This document shows, one piece after another, positions 29,726-37,335 of a stretch of 64,000 nucleotides of DNA. The DNA comes from Candidatus Babeliales bacterium (GTDB lineage Bacteria; Babelota; Babeliae; Babelales; Chromulinivoraceae), in contig JAGOSF010000007.1 of assembly GCA_018062405.1 (NCBI GenBank), positions 1 to 64,000 on the forward strand, read 5' to 3'. Numbering within the stretch: position 1 is the stretch's first letter; each line of letters opens with the position of its first letter. A program made the position numbers and the translations under genes. The notes under the pieces were generated by a model. That model searched no databases. It saw only the letters and a list, made by a program, of their open reading frames with translations, and was not told the origin of the DNA.

Positions 29726-30319
29726 TCAAATTGAATCCAGAACAACTGTACCCATTCTTATTACTTTGATCGAACCAGAAGAGAAATCGATAATTGTTGA
29801 AGCTGGTCCATCATAAATTTTAAATCTATCGCAACAAACTGCTTGCACCATATCTAAAAGTACAGGGTTGATTTGATCATAGCTCATCGGCAATGGTTGA
29901 TCTGAAAGATTGGCACTTGTTGTAAATAAACCACCAACTTGCGTAAGTAAATCTTGCAATCCTTGATGAGCTGGTACTCGAATTGCAATCGTACCATCCA
30001 CCCCTTTTATCCAATTTGGCAATGTTGATTTCGCTTTAAAAATAATAGTTAAAGGACCTGGCCAATATCGATGCATAATTTCTTGCATAGATTCATCAAT
30101 TTTTTGATCTGTAAACTTATCTAAAAGATGCACTGATTCGATTAACACGATGTATGGCTTAAGACTTCTAATCTTTATAAAATCCAATTTTTGCTTCGAT
30201 TTTTCTGACAGCTGTGCAAATAAACCAAGAACAGTATCAGAACTTGCAAGCAACACGCCATCAGCACGTAAAACATCGATCATATAAGGATAATCATCTT
30301 TTTCATTCCAACTCAACAC
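29726..30319 (-). CDS. tsaC: Threonylcarbamoyl-AMP synthase (YrdC/Sua5 family)
   Basis: The enzyme makes threonylcarbamoyl-AMP from threonine, bicarbonate and ATP, the first step of the t6A37 modification of ANN-decoding tRNAs. The 197-aa protein has the YrdC core: GVLLASSDTVLGLFAQL, the substrate-binding KIRSLKPYIVLI, RYWPGPLTIIF and GTIAIRVPAH, and SANLSDQP. The start is GTG at 30319 after AAAGG. It is divergent from folC. TsaB, TsaD and TsaE must be encoded elsewhere. Confidence 0.9.
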   Translation of the reverse strand: MLSWNEKDDYPYMIDVLRADGVLLASSDTVLGLFAQLSEKSKQKLDFIKIRSLKPYIVLIESVHLLDKFTDQKIDESMQEIMHRYWPGPLTIIFKAKSTLPNWIKGVDGTIAIRVPAHQGLQDLLTQVGGLFTTSANLSDQPLPMSYDQINPVLLDMVQAVCCDRFKIYDGPASTIIDFSSGSIKVIRMGTVVLDSI

Positions 30320-30378
30320 TAAAAAATCCTTTCAATTAGAATTTATTGACACTGCGACACATCGGCAAGATTTATAAA

Positions 30379-30406
30379 TTGACATTTTAATAGTATACAC
30401 TATAAT
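30379..30406 (+). promoter_or_regulatory. Consensus sigma-70 promoter of the folC-atp operon
   Basis: Perfect TTGACA (30379-30384), a 16-base spacer and perfect TATAAT (30401-30406) lie about 80 bases before the folC start. It is the best promoter match I found in the window. The operon it drives includes the F0 subunits. Confidence 0.8.
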
Positions 30407-30488
30407 TTTTTAGATCTGAAAAAGTTGTATACAAAGTTAAAATAGTTTCATTTTTTAATGACATGTTTTGTTCCAAATGGAGAAGCAA

Positions 30489-31895
30489 ATGGTTCAAATT
30501 GATACAAAAGTACAAAATAAAAAAAACTCTCTCCTTCAATCCCCACGGACGTATAATGAAATTGTTCATTATTTAGATACGCACTGGAGCACAACAACAA
30601 ATCTTGTTGCTATAAGCCAACTTGATGAATGTTTTGATTTTGCATCTAAAAAATTAGATATAGCAATGGTATCAGGAACAAGCGGAAAAAGTACAACTAT
30701 TCACTATACTTGTAAACTTTTTCAAGAAGAAGGTTTAAAAATTGGTGCGTTTTATAGCCCTCATATATTTTTATACAATGAGCGCCTGACCATCAACAAT
30801 GAACAGATTTCAAATAATGCTTTTACAGACCTTGCAAACAAAGTCATTCAAACCGCAGAAGATAAAAAAATAGCCGCATCAACAAAAGATATTTTAACGA
30901 TGATGGCTTTTTTATTTTTTAAAGAAAATAATGTTAACTTAGCTATTTTCGAAAATTCAGGAACATTTTCTATCGATCCTGTTCTATATTCAAATGTTAA
31001 AATAGCAGCAGTTACACGATTAATGCCCAACACAAGTCATGACGATATCCTAGCAGCCTTTCATAACATTATGTCACCAATGACATCAACCAGTTATTTT
31101 GTAGCCGCTGACCAAAACAAACAAAACTTACAAATCATGCATCAACTTGTCGAAGCTCAAGGTAGCAACTGGTCAATGCCAATTCGTAAATTAGCACCAC
31201 TTGCTTACCCTTTTGAACAACTTCATGGTCGATGTGCAGCGCTTGCAGAAAGAATCGCTCATATTTATAGTGATAATTTTTTAAATAAAAATAAAGAAGG
31301 CATTATCAGCGCAAGTCTTTTAAATAAACCAAAAGGATTACGCGGACGTCCAACTTTAGAAGCAAAAAAAGCTTTGGAAAATTATCCTAGTAAATCACTT
31401 GAACAATTTTGGAGTACGACGACAACAACATTGCAATCTCGATTTCAGTTATTAACGGACAAGAAACCTCTTGTTTTGCTTGATAATGCGGATAATCTTG
31501 ATGCATTAAATAATGTTTTTCTTGGTTTTAGATTACTTGCTTACAAGCAACAATTTAAAGGTGTTTCTCTCATTCTTGGATGTTACGAAGGTCAATTTGA
31601 AGATGATGAATTTATTAAACAAATTCGTTATTTTATAAAAAAGACATCTGCTTCGATCTCTTTTTGCCCAATAAAAATTACTCCTAGTGAAAACACTCAC
31701 CAAAGTTGGGATGCACAAAAAATAGCAATTCTTGCAAAAGCTGTAAAAATTAAAGCAAAAGCTTTTAAAGATTTCGAAGAAGCTTTTCTTGCTGCAAAAA
31801 CCGCAAATGATGATCGTAGTAATCTGATTATTATTACGGGCAGCCAAGCAATCGTTTCAGAATATTTACACTACAAAGAAGAAACAGCTGCATAA
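30489..31895 (+). CDS. folC: Folylpolyglutamate synthase-like Mur ligase
   Basis: FolC adds glutamate to folates (and dihydrofolate synthase activity is common in bacteria). The 468-aa protein has the Mur-ligase P-loop VSGTSGKSTTIHYTCKLF, the FolC-type YSPHIFLYNERLTIN and a C-terminal ligase domain with LILGCYEGQFEDDEF and IITGSQAIVSEYL. Usual residues such as the folate-loop pattern are diverged, so substrate is uncertain. I chose the ATG at 30489 after GGAGAAG; two other in-frame starts lie within 21 bases upstream. Its stop overlaps the start of the AtpR-like gene (TAATG), tying it to the ATP synthase genes. Confidence 0.8.
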   Translation: MVQIDTKVQNKKNSLLQSPRTYNEIVHYLDTHWSTTTNLVAISQLDECFDFASKKLDIAMVSGTSGKSTTIHYTCKLFQEEGLKIGAFYSPHIFLYNERLTINNEQISNNAFTDLANKVIQTAEDKKIAASTKDILTMMAFLFFKENNVNLAIFENSGTFSIDPVLYSNVKIAAVTRLMPNTSHDDILAAFHNIMSPMTSTSYFVAADQNKQNLQIMHQLVEAQGSNWSMPIRKLAPLAYPFEQLHGRCAALAERIAHIYSDNFLNKNKEGIISASLLNKPKGLRGRPTLEAKKALENYPSKSLEQFWSTTTTTLQSRFQLLTDKKPLVLLDNADNLDALNNVFLGFRLLAYKQQFKGVSLILGCYEGQFEDDEFIKQIRYFIKKTSASISFCPIKITPSENTHQSWDAQKIAILAKAVKIKAKAFKDFEEAFLAAKTANDDRSNLIIITGSQAIVSEYLHYKEETAA

Positions 31896-32158
31896 TGTTG
31901 CAAGCAATTTGCATCACACTTTTTTCTGGCATACTATTTGGACTTTCTCTGTTTTTAACACAGAAAGTCCTTTTTATATCCAAAAAACCTCAGCTTATCG
32001 GAGTTTTTTCTGCTCTGAGACTTATAGTTCTTGCGAGATTTTTTTACATTATGTTGAAATCAACTCAGATACATCCTATAATTTTAATAGTTTCATTTTT
32101 AGTCGCTTATTGGCTAACTATTTTAAAATTCAAAGAGTTTATCAATGCAAGACCATAA
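31895..32158 (+). CDS. AtpR/AtpI-like small membrane protein of the ATP synthase
   Basis: The 87-aa protein has three hydrophobic segments. The middle one carries two arginines (SALRLIVLARFFYIML, R42 and R48), as in the AtpR proteins of N-type ATPases. Those are thought to assist the c ring; AtpI of ordinary F-ATPases is a ring-assembly factor of similar size. It lies directly before atpB, overlapping it by 14 bases, and N-ATPase operons have the same R-B-E order. An AtpQ-like partner is not seen. Identification rests on context plus a weak motif. Confidence 0.6.
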   Translation: MLQAICITLFSGILFGLSLFLTQKVLFISKKPQLIGVFSALRLIVLARFFYIMLKSTQIHPIILIVSFLVAYWLTILKFKEFINARP

Positions 32159-32885
32159 TTTACTCACAGGCCATCAATGGCAACCTTTGACCCATTATGG
32201 ATTTACTCACAAATTTTGGACATTAAACACCGATACTTTGATGAGTACCATTGTCGTCACTATTGTTATTATGATCTTTTCTTTGTACGCACACTATGCG
32301 ATGCAAAAAAAACAGTCAGTTGCTCAATTCGTTATTTTAAAATATGTCGAAGGCTTTAAAGATCTTTTACATCAAACATTGCAAAGCGCACCTTTAAACC
32401 ATCTTGCGTTTATTGGATCACTTTTCACCTTCATTTTTTGTTGCAACACCATCTCGTTTGTACCTTTTTTAGAAGAACCAACCAAAGATTTAAATACAAC
32501 ACTTGCGTTTGGACTTATTTCATTTTTTTATGTGCAAGGCTATGCGATTCAATACAAAGGAATTAAAACTTATCTTTTAGGCTTTATTGATCCATTCTTC
32601 CTGATGCTTCCACTCAACGTAATTGGAACCGTAACTTCAATTATCTCACTTTCATTTCGACTTTTTGGTAACATTTTTGGTGGTTACGTTATATCAAGCC
32701 TTTATTTTCATAAAATAGTTGCAAGTTCAGTTCTGATGCAAATTTTAGGACTTATCACAGCAAGTAATCTTTGTATATTTTTATTATTTGGTTTTTTTGA
32801 AGGCATGATTCAGGCATTTGTTTTTGCGATGCTCACCTTAACTTATTTATCTATGGAAATTGCACCTGAAGAGGAGTCTGAATAA
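32145..32885 (+). CDS. atpB: F-type ATP synthase subunit a
   Basis: Subunit a forms the two ion half-channels beside the c ring in the inner membrane. The 246-aa protein has about six hydrophobic segments and the stator arginine at R172 in SIISLSFRLFGNIFGG, the family signature. An acidic stretch (EEPTKDLN) precedes the middle helices, as in typical AtpB proteins. It overlaps the AtpR-like gene and is followed two bases later by atpE. Ion specificity cannot be read from this subunit. It is the partner of an unusual four-hairpin c subunit. Confidence 0.92.
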   Translation: MQDHNLLTGHQWQPLTHYGFTHKFWTLNTDTLMSTIVVTIVIMIFSLYAHYAMQKKQSVAQFVILKYVEGFKDLLHQTLQSAPLNHLAFIGSLFTFIFCCNTISFVPFLEEPTKDLNTTLAFGLISFFYVQGYAIQYKGIKTYLLGFIDPFFLMLPLNVIGTVTSIISLSFRLFGNIFGGYVISSLYFHKIVASSVLMQILGLITASNLCIFLLFGFFEGMIQAFVFAMLTLTYLSMEIAPEEESE

Positions 32886-32887
32886 TC

Positions 32888-33841
32888 ATGGTCGAAATGT
32901 TGTATCTTATTTCTATAGCAATTCCTGTAACTCTTTCTGCTTTAGGCGCTGGTATCGGTCAAGGTATGATCGGAGTAAAATCACTCAAAGCAATTGATAT
33001 TCAACCTTTTTCAGCTCCAGAAATTAATAAAATATCTTTAATCGGCATGACACTTACCGAAACTTCAGCAATTTTAGGACTTGTTGTTTCAATCATGATG
33101 CTTTTAGACAGTTCAATTCCTGCAGATTATTATTATGCTTCTTTTGGAAAATTAGGCATGGGCCTTGCAATTGGTCTGACCGGCTTTATTGCAGGAGTTG
33201 CTTCAAGCTTTCCAGCCCAAGCAGCTTGTCTATCAGTTGCTCGCCAACCCTTTTTCAGTAATAAGATTTTACAACTTATGCTGGTAACTCAAACTTTGAT
33301 CATGACTCCCAATGTCTTTGGGTTTATTATTGCATTATTAATCAATATGAAAACTCCATGTATTACCGATCTTAATGGAGCTCTACAGCTTTTAGCTGCG
33401 GGACTTGTTATTGGCGTTGGAAGTATTGGACCATGTATTGGATTAAGTCAATTTGCAGCTGCTGCGTGCACTGCAATTGGAATCAACAGAAAAGCTTATG
33501 CTAAAATTTTACCTTTTACTTTTGTGTGCGAAGCAATTATCGAAACTCCTGTTATCTTTTCGCTCCTCATAGCCTTACTGATTTGGAATGTAGAAATATT
33601 ACCTTCGACGCCAGAAATAAAAGGGTTAACCTTAATCGCTGCTGCAATTTGTATGAGTTTAAGTACCATTGGTACTGGATTTAGTGCTGGTAAAACTGGC
33701 GCTGCTGCATGTGAGCAAATAGGTCAAACTCCAGAAGCTATTTCTATTATCTCAAAAGTTGGATTTTTAGCTCTCGCTATGATCGACACTTTTGCAATTT
33801 ATGGTTTTATAGTTTCAATAATTTTAATATACGCAATCTAA
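32888..33841 (+). CDS. atpE: Quadruple fused ATP synthase c subunit (four hairpins)
   Basis: Ordinary F-type c subunits are single hairpins of 75-90 aa; this one is 317 aa with eight membrane helices. Four c-like hairpins follow one another, with loops resembling RQP or GQTPEA (IDIQP, ARQP, GINRK, GQTPE). The ion-binding carboxylate position repeats at 80-81-residue spacing: E58, M139, E219, D300, each followed by Thr. So the second hairpin has lost it. Only the first hairpin has GAGIGQG with Gln25 besides E58 and T59, the Na+ ligand set of Ilyobacter/Propionigenium c rings. A ring of such units would have one silent hairpin in four, changing the ion-to-ATP ratio. Fused c subunits are known in V/A-type enzymes (two to thirteen hairpins), not, to my knowledge, as four hairpins beside an F-type a subunit. 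Confidence 0.9.
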   Translation: MVEMLYLISIAIPVTLSALGAGIGQGMIGVKSLKAIDIQPFSAPEINKISLIGMTLTETSAILGLVVSIMMLLDSSIPADYYYASFGKLGMGLAIGLTGFIAGVASSFPAQAACLSVARQPFFSNKILQLMLVTQTLIMTPNVFGFIIALLINMKTPCITDLNGALQLLAAGLVIGVGSIGPCIGLSQFAAAACTAIGINRKAYAKILPFTFVCEAIIETPVIFSLLIALLIWNVEILPSTPEIKGLTLIAAAICMSLSTIGTGFSAGKTGAAACEQIGQTPEAISIISKVGFLALAMIDTFAIYGFIVSIILIYAI

Positions 33842-33857
33842 CAAACACGGATCAATC

Positions 33858-34769
33858 ATGATGTACGAATCTTTACTGGATGCAATCGGTCATACACCTT
33901 TAGTCAAAATTGACTTTAAAACACCCTGCCCTATTTACGCAAAGCTTGAATACCTCAACCCAGGTGGCAGCGTTAAAGACAGATCATCGTTATACATGAT
34001 CGAAGAAGCTGAACAATTAGGCCTTTTAAAACCTGGTGGAACGTTAATCGATGCATCATCTGGCAACCAAGGAATTGCAACAGCAATGATCGGCGCTATA
34101 AAAGGCTATAAAGTTATCATCACATTTCCAGAAAAAAACAGTAAAGAAAAACTCGAAACATTAAAAGCTTACGGAGCAGAAGTTATTATTTGCCCTCCAA
34201 CAAGTTTTTTAGAAGATCCAAATAGTTATCATTCACGCGCTTTACAGCTGCATAAAGAAACTCCAAACTCTTTTATGCCAAATCAATATTTCAATCTATC
34301 AAATGCTCGCGCACATTACCGTTCACTCGGGCCTGAAATTTGGAAACAAACCGAAGGCAAAATCACTCATTTTATTGCTGCAGCAGGAACAGGCGGAACC
34401 ATTAGTGGAGCTGGAAAATATTTAAAAGAACAAAATCCAAACATTAAAGTTATTGCCGTCGATTCGAACAACTCCTATCGATCAACCCAGGGCAACCCAA
34501 AGCCATATAAACTCGAAGGTATTGGTGTTGACTTTGATTCTCCGGTGTTAAATTATGATGTTATTGATGATTTCTTTTTAGCTCCCGATGATGAATCTTT
34601 GGGCATGCTTAAAACTCTTGCAAGAAATCATGGAATTTTAACTGGTCCAAGCAGCGGTGCCGTTGCCTACGCAGCACAGCAATATTGCAAACAATTGCAA
34701 CCAGATGACCTTGCTGTCATTATTTTTGGCGACTCTGGACGAGCATACTTGACCAAAAACTTTTATTAA
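33858..34769 (+). CDS. cysK: Cysteine synthase-type PLP enzyme
   Basis: The 303-aa protein belongs to fold-type II PLP enzymes of the cysteine synthase/cystathionine beta-synthase group. PLP lysine is in NPGGSVKDRSSLYM, the substrate loop in DASSGNQGIATAMIG, the phosphate-binding glycine loop in AAGTGGTISGAGKYL, and the pyridine-N contact in TGPSSGAVAYAA. The usual reaction makes cysteine from O-acetylserine and sulfide, or cystathionine from serine and homocysteine; no cysE or transsulfuration partner is nearby. It follows atpE by 16 bases and ends the operon before a terminator. Confidence 0.85.
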   Translation: MMYESLLDAIGHTPLVKIDFKTPCPIYAKLEYLNPGGSVKDRSSLYMIEEAEQLGLLKPGGTLIDASSGNQGIATAMIGAIKGYKVIITFPEKNSKEKLETLKAYGAEVIICPPTSFLEDPNSYHSRALQLHKETPNSFMPNQYFNLSNARAHYRSLGPEIWKQTEGKITHFIAAAGTGGTISGAGKYLKEQNPNIKVIAVDSNNSYRSTQGNPKPYKLEGIGVDFDSPVLNYDVIDDFFLAPDDESLGMLKTLARNHGILTGPSSGAVAYAAQQYCKQLQPDDLAVIIFGDSGRAYLTKNFY

Positions 34770-34778
34770 GATATAAAA

Positions 34779-34806
34779 ATAAGGGCCTTGAAAAAGGTCC
34801 TTATCA
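34779..34806 (+). terminator. Terminator of the folC-atp-cysK operon
   Basis: ATAAGGGCCTT and AAGGTCCTTAT pair around a four-base loop. The single G-U pair exists only in plus-strand RNA, which fixes orientation. The hairpin would fall inside a longer version of the following ORF, which argues against that start. Confidence 0.75.
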
Positions 34807-34823
34807 TTGTAAAAGGGGTTTTT

Positions 34824-35381
34824 ATGAAAAGAATGCTGATAACTATATTTTTATACGCGCTAGGATTGAACAATAACCTGTATAGTTCGAAAGATGAAGA
34901 ACAAACAGTATTTTTATGCAAACTAAGATTAAACGATGACCCGTATGGTTCAACAAATGAAATAACAGAAGGACAAAATTTAATAAGACAAAATAGATTA
35001 ATGCATCTTGGTTTAAGCTATTATCAAGCAAAAAGCGCTACAGATAAATCTATGATATATTATGATAACATAGCTCTACAAGCCGCCCAAAACAACGAAC
35101 TTGACACCCTTGAAAAACAAATACAACGACATGGTCATTTAGCAGCTCCTTTTTTAACTGCATTTCAAGAACAACAAGCAGAAAGAGTTCGTAAAACTTA
35201 CGGAATTTGGGATGAAGGCTTAAAATACCGCCAAGCACGCATTGCTTATCTTTGTGGAATAAAAACTAAAGATGAAGCTGAAAAATTTCTCCAAAGAAAT
35301 CCTCGTCTTCTTAAAAAAAAGAAGATAAAGACGCCTCAAAAAACTGACTACGAGACAATTGAAATTGTAATACAGAAATGA
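34824..35381 (+). CDS. Exported protein of unknown function (185 aa)
   Basis: The ATG at 34824 follows AAGGGG and begins a signal peptide (MKRMLITIFLYALGLNNNLYSS). The mature part is a charged helical domain with many Gln, Lys and Tyr (QAAQNNELDTLEKQIQRHGH) and a basic tail (LLKKKKIKTPQK). A short imprecise duplication of about 24 bases (NDDPYGS-like codons at about 34876 and 34937) occurs near the N-terminus. There is no recognisable family. It may be a periplasmic or secreted orphan like the cluster at 27-29 kb. Confidence 0.6.
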   Translation: MKRMLITIFLYALGLNNNLYSSKDEEQTVFLCKLRLNDDPYGSTNEITEGQNLIRQNRLMHLGLSYYQAKSATDKSMIYYDNIALQAAQNNELDTLEKQIQRHGHLAAPFLTAFQEQQAERVRKTYGIWDEGLKYRQARIAYLCGIKTKDEAEKFLQRNPRLLKKKKIKTPQKTDYETIEIVIQK

Positions 35382-35392
35382 GCTGTTTTAAT

Positions 35393-36406
35393 TTATAAAA
35401 CTTTCGTTTGATTTTTGCGCTTTAATCGAGAAAGATCGACAATTTTGTCTCGAACGCATTCAACCAACTCACCAACTTTAGCAACTTTTAAAACTTTATT
35501 AGAACATTGTTTTTTATGGAGCTGCCACCAATTTTTAATTCGCGTTACAGGCTCTTTAAATTGATCCATACCCAAACGAAACGTCCCCCAATGCATTGGC
35601 ACAAGCAAACGAGCTTTCAATTTAAGAAAAGCTCTTCCTGCTTCTTCTGCATTAATATGAGCATGCTTCATCCAGTGACGAGGCTCGCCTGGACCAATTG
35701 GCATCAACGCAACATCAATCGATTTAAAAATATCACCAATCACAGAAAAATGATGCCCCCAACCAGTATCCCCAGCAAAATAAAATTTAAAATTATTATG
35801 CTCGATCATCCAGCTGCCCCACAACGACTTATTTTTATCAAACAATCCTCGTTGTGACCAATGTTTTGCTGGTAGAAAAGTAAACTTAACACCATCTTGT
35901 TCGATTTCATCCCACCAGATATGCTCTGAACAGTCCAAAAAACCTTGTTCATCAAACCAAGCTTTATCACCCATCGGGACCAAAACCTTAACATGAGGAT
36001 TAAACTCTTTAATATTAAGCAAACTTGCGGTATCCATATGATCTGGATGATTATGAGACAAAATAATATAATCAATGACTGGTAAATCTTTGATAACAAT
36101 TTTATGAGGTAAAATTCGAGAGAAAATAAAGGATAAATTTCCAAAAATAGGATCGGTCAGAATATTTTTGTCACCAAATTGAATAAGAAATGTTGAATGA
36201 CCAAGCCATGTAAAACGTGGCTCAAAAGAACGTTGAAGATAAGAAGGTTTGACAACCCACTTTTTAGCTTCTTTTCCAATCGGGTATAAAAAGTCTCGTA
36301 CCCAAGTTTTTAAGAAAACCATGACAGTCGCCAAAAACCAACCTGATGGCTCATCGCCAGCCAAATAAAAACGGCCATCTTTTCGTAAAGGGAAAAAACG
36401 TTTCAT
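35393..36406 (-). CDS. Metallo-beta-lactamase-fold hydrolase (NAPE-PLD/UlaG-like)
   Basis: The 337-aa protein has the MBL metal motif HNHPDHMD, preceded by TWLGHSTFLIQFGDKNILTDP. Further ligands are in AGDTGWGHHF and VPMHWGTF. Relatives hydrolyse N-acyl phosphatidylethanolamine-like lipids, cyclic phosphates or lactones, so the substrate is open. No signal peptide is clear; the N-terminus has a Trp-rich hydrophobic stretch (WFLATVMVFLKTW) that may touch the membrane. I placed the start at 36406 because the longer form begins inside a terminator-like hairpin. That hairpin lies in the leader (see 36421-36460). Confidence 0.8.
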   Translation of the reverse strand: MKRFFPLRKDGRFYLAGDEPSGWFLATVMVFLKTWVRDFLYPIGKEAKKWVVKPSYLQRSFEPRFTWLGHSTFLIQFGDKNILTDPIFGNLSFIFSRILPHKIVIKDLPVIDYIILSHNHPDHMDTASLLNIKEFNPHVKVLVPMGDKAWFDEQGFLDCSEHIWWDEIEQDGVKFTFLPAKHWSQRGLFDKNKSLWGSWMIEHNNFKFYFAGDTGWGHHFSVIGDIFKSIDVALMPIGPGEPRHWMKHAHINAEEAGRAFLKLKARLLVPMHWGTFRLGMDQFKEPVTRIKNWWQLHKKQCSNKVLKVAKVGELVECVRDKIVDLSRLKRKNQTKVL

Positions 36407-36420
36407 AGAAACCCAATAGT

Positions 36421-36460
36421 AAAAAATACCCCTATCCAGACAAAATATCATAGATAGGGG
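36421..36460 (-). terminator. Intrinsic terminator / attenuator before the MBL gene
   Basis: On the minus strand CCCCTATC and GATAGGGG pair around a 16-base loop and are followed by TATTTTTT, 20 bases before the MBL start codon. It may end the upstream mutS-ftsH operon or act as an attenuator in the MBL leader, because a good promoter lies upstream of it. Confidence 0.65.
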
Positions 36461-36510
36461 AAATGGAGGTTACATTTATATTCTTTTATTAAAATCTAGA
36501 TTATTAAATA

Positions 36511-36538
36511 AGTATACTCGATCAATAAAAAAAATCAA
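36511..36538 (-). promoter_or_regulatory. Promoter upstream of the MBL gene hairpin
   Basis: On the minus strand TTGATT (36538-36533), a 16-base spacer and TATACT (36516-36511) are well placed. Transcription would start near 36504 and run through the hairpin at 36460-36429 before reaching the MBL start at 36406. Confidence 0.5.
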
Positions 36539-36561
36539 AACTAATCGAAATTGGCAAAAAA

Positions 36562-36590
36562 TTTAATTAAACAAATTCGCTTCTTTTGCC
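36562..36590. repeat. 29-bp direct repeat, copy 1 (downstream copy)
   Basis: Identical to 39075-39103, where it encodes the last codons and stop of the mutS-like gene (AKEANLFN) plus a few bases. This copy is non-coding and sits directly after the stop codon of the gene at 36591. The two copies bracket the FtsH-like gene and the small exported gene. Confidence 0.9.
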
Positions 36591-37319
36591 TTACCCACGC
36601 TTGCTAACTAAACCAAGTCGGTTTTCTAAGCTTTTTGTGAAAGCATCATATTCTTCACCACATTGTTCACGCACAGCAATAAGGTCTGCAACTGTTTTGT
36701 GTGATTTTTTCCATGCTTGATCGTAAACTATATCGTTATAGCATTGATCTTTATCAAAATCATGTAATGCACCTTTATCGCTTTCAGCTAATTTATATTT
36801 TTTATTATATTCAGCCGCAAGTCGACTGCTTTTATCATAATCTCCATTACTGTTCATGAATTGTGAAATATGAACACGCCACGGCTCATTTTCATTCATA
36901 ATTTCTAACGAACAAGCATCATTTTTTAATTCTTCCAGAACAAATGCTTGAGCAAAATGAGAAATTTCATTTTGCTGATGATAATTCCCACCTTGAATTG
37001 CAACGACATTTCTATGATTGTCAGAAATAGCATTAAATAACTTTATATAATCTGAAAGTCTCATCGCATTTTTATCAAAAGTTGAATCTTCTGCTTCCAA
37101 ATCTTGAATCATTGTATCCAATAAAGAAGCTGCCTGCTTTTGATAAAACTCTACACCTTGATCGACAAAATTTCTTTTACTTTCTTCCAATTTAGAAGTT
37201 AATTTAGCCCCCAATGCTTTAACATCTTCAATCTTAACTTGTTTATCAAAACCAAAAACTATATTTTGCCCCGAGGTAATCAACACAAACAAAACCAACA
37301 ACATATTCTTCTTATTCAT
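36591..37319 (-). CDS. Exported protein of unknown function in FtsH-like operon
   Basis: The ATG at 37319 begins a signal peptide (MLLVLFVLITSGQNIVFG); an upstream start would overlap ftsH and hide it. The 242-aa product is charged and helical, with KVKIEDVKALGAKLTSKLEE and a Glu/Asp-rich middle. No catalytic motif is seen. The gene starts 16 bases after the FtsH-like stop codon, so it is co-transcribed. The location suggests a substrate, adaptor or partner of that protease. It ends exactly at one copy of the 29-bp direct repeat. Confidence 0.65.
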   Translation of the reverse strand: MNKKNMLLVLFVLITSGQNIVFGFDKQVKIEDVKALGAKLTSKLEESKRNFVDQGVEFYQKQAASLLDTMIQDLEAEDSTFDKNAMRLSDYIKLFNAISDNHRNVVAIQGGNYHQQNEISHFAQAFVLEELKNDACSLEIMNENEPWRVHISQFMNSNGDYDKSSRLAAEYNKKYKLAESDKGALHDFDKDQCYNDIVYDQAWKKSHKTVADLIAVREQCGEEYDAFTKSLENRLGLVSKRG

Positions 37320-37335
37320 ACATAGATCTTTCTTT

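Noticed and set aside
34788-34823. Extended start for the 185-aa exported protein
   Set aside because: It would lie in the terminator hairpin of the preceding operon. AAGGGG supports the ATG at 34824.
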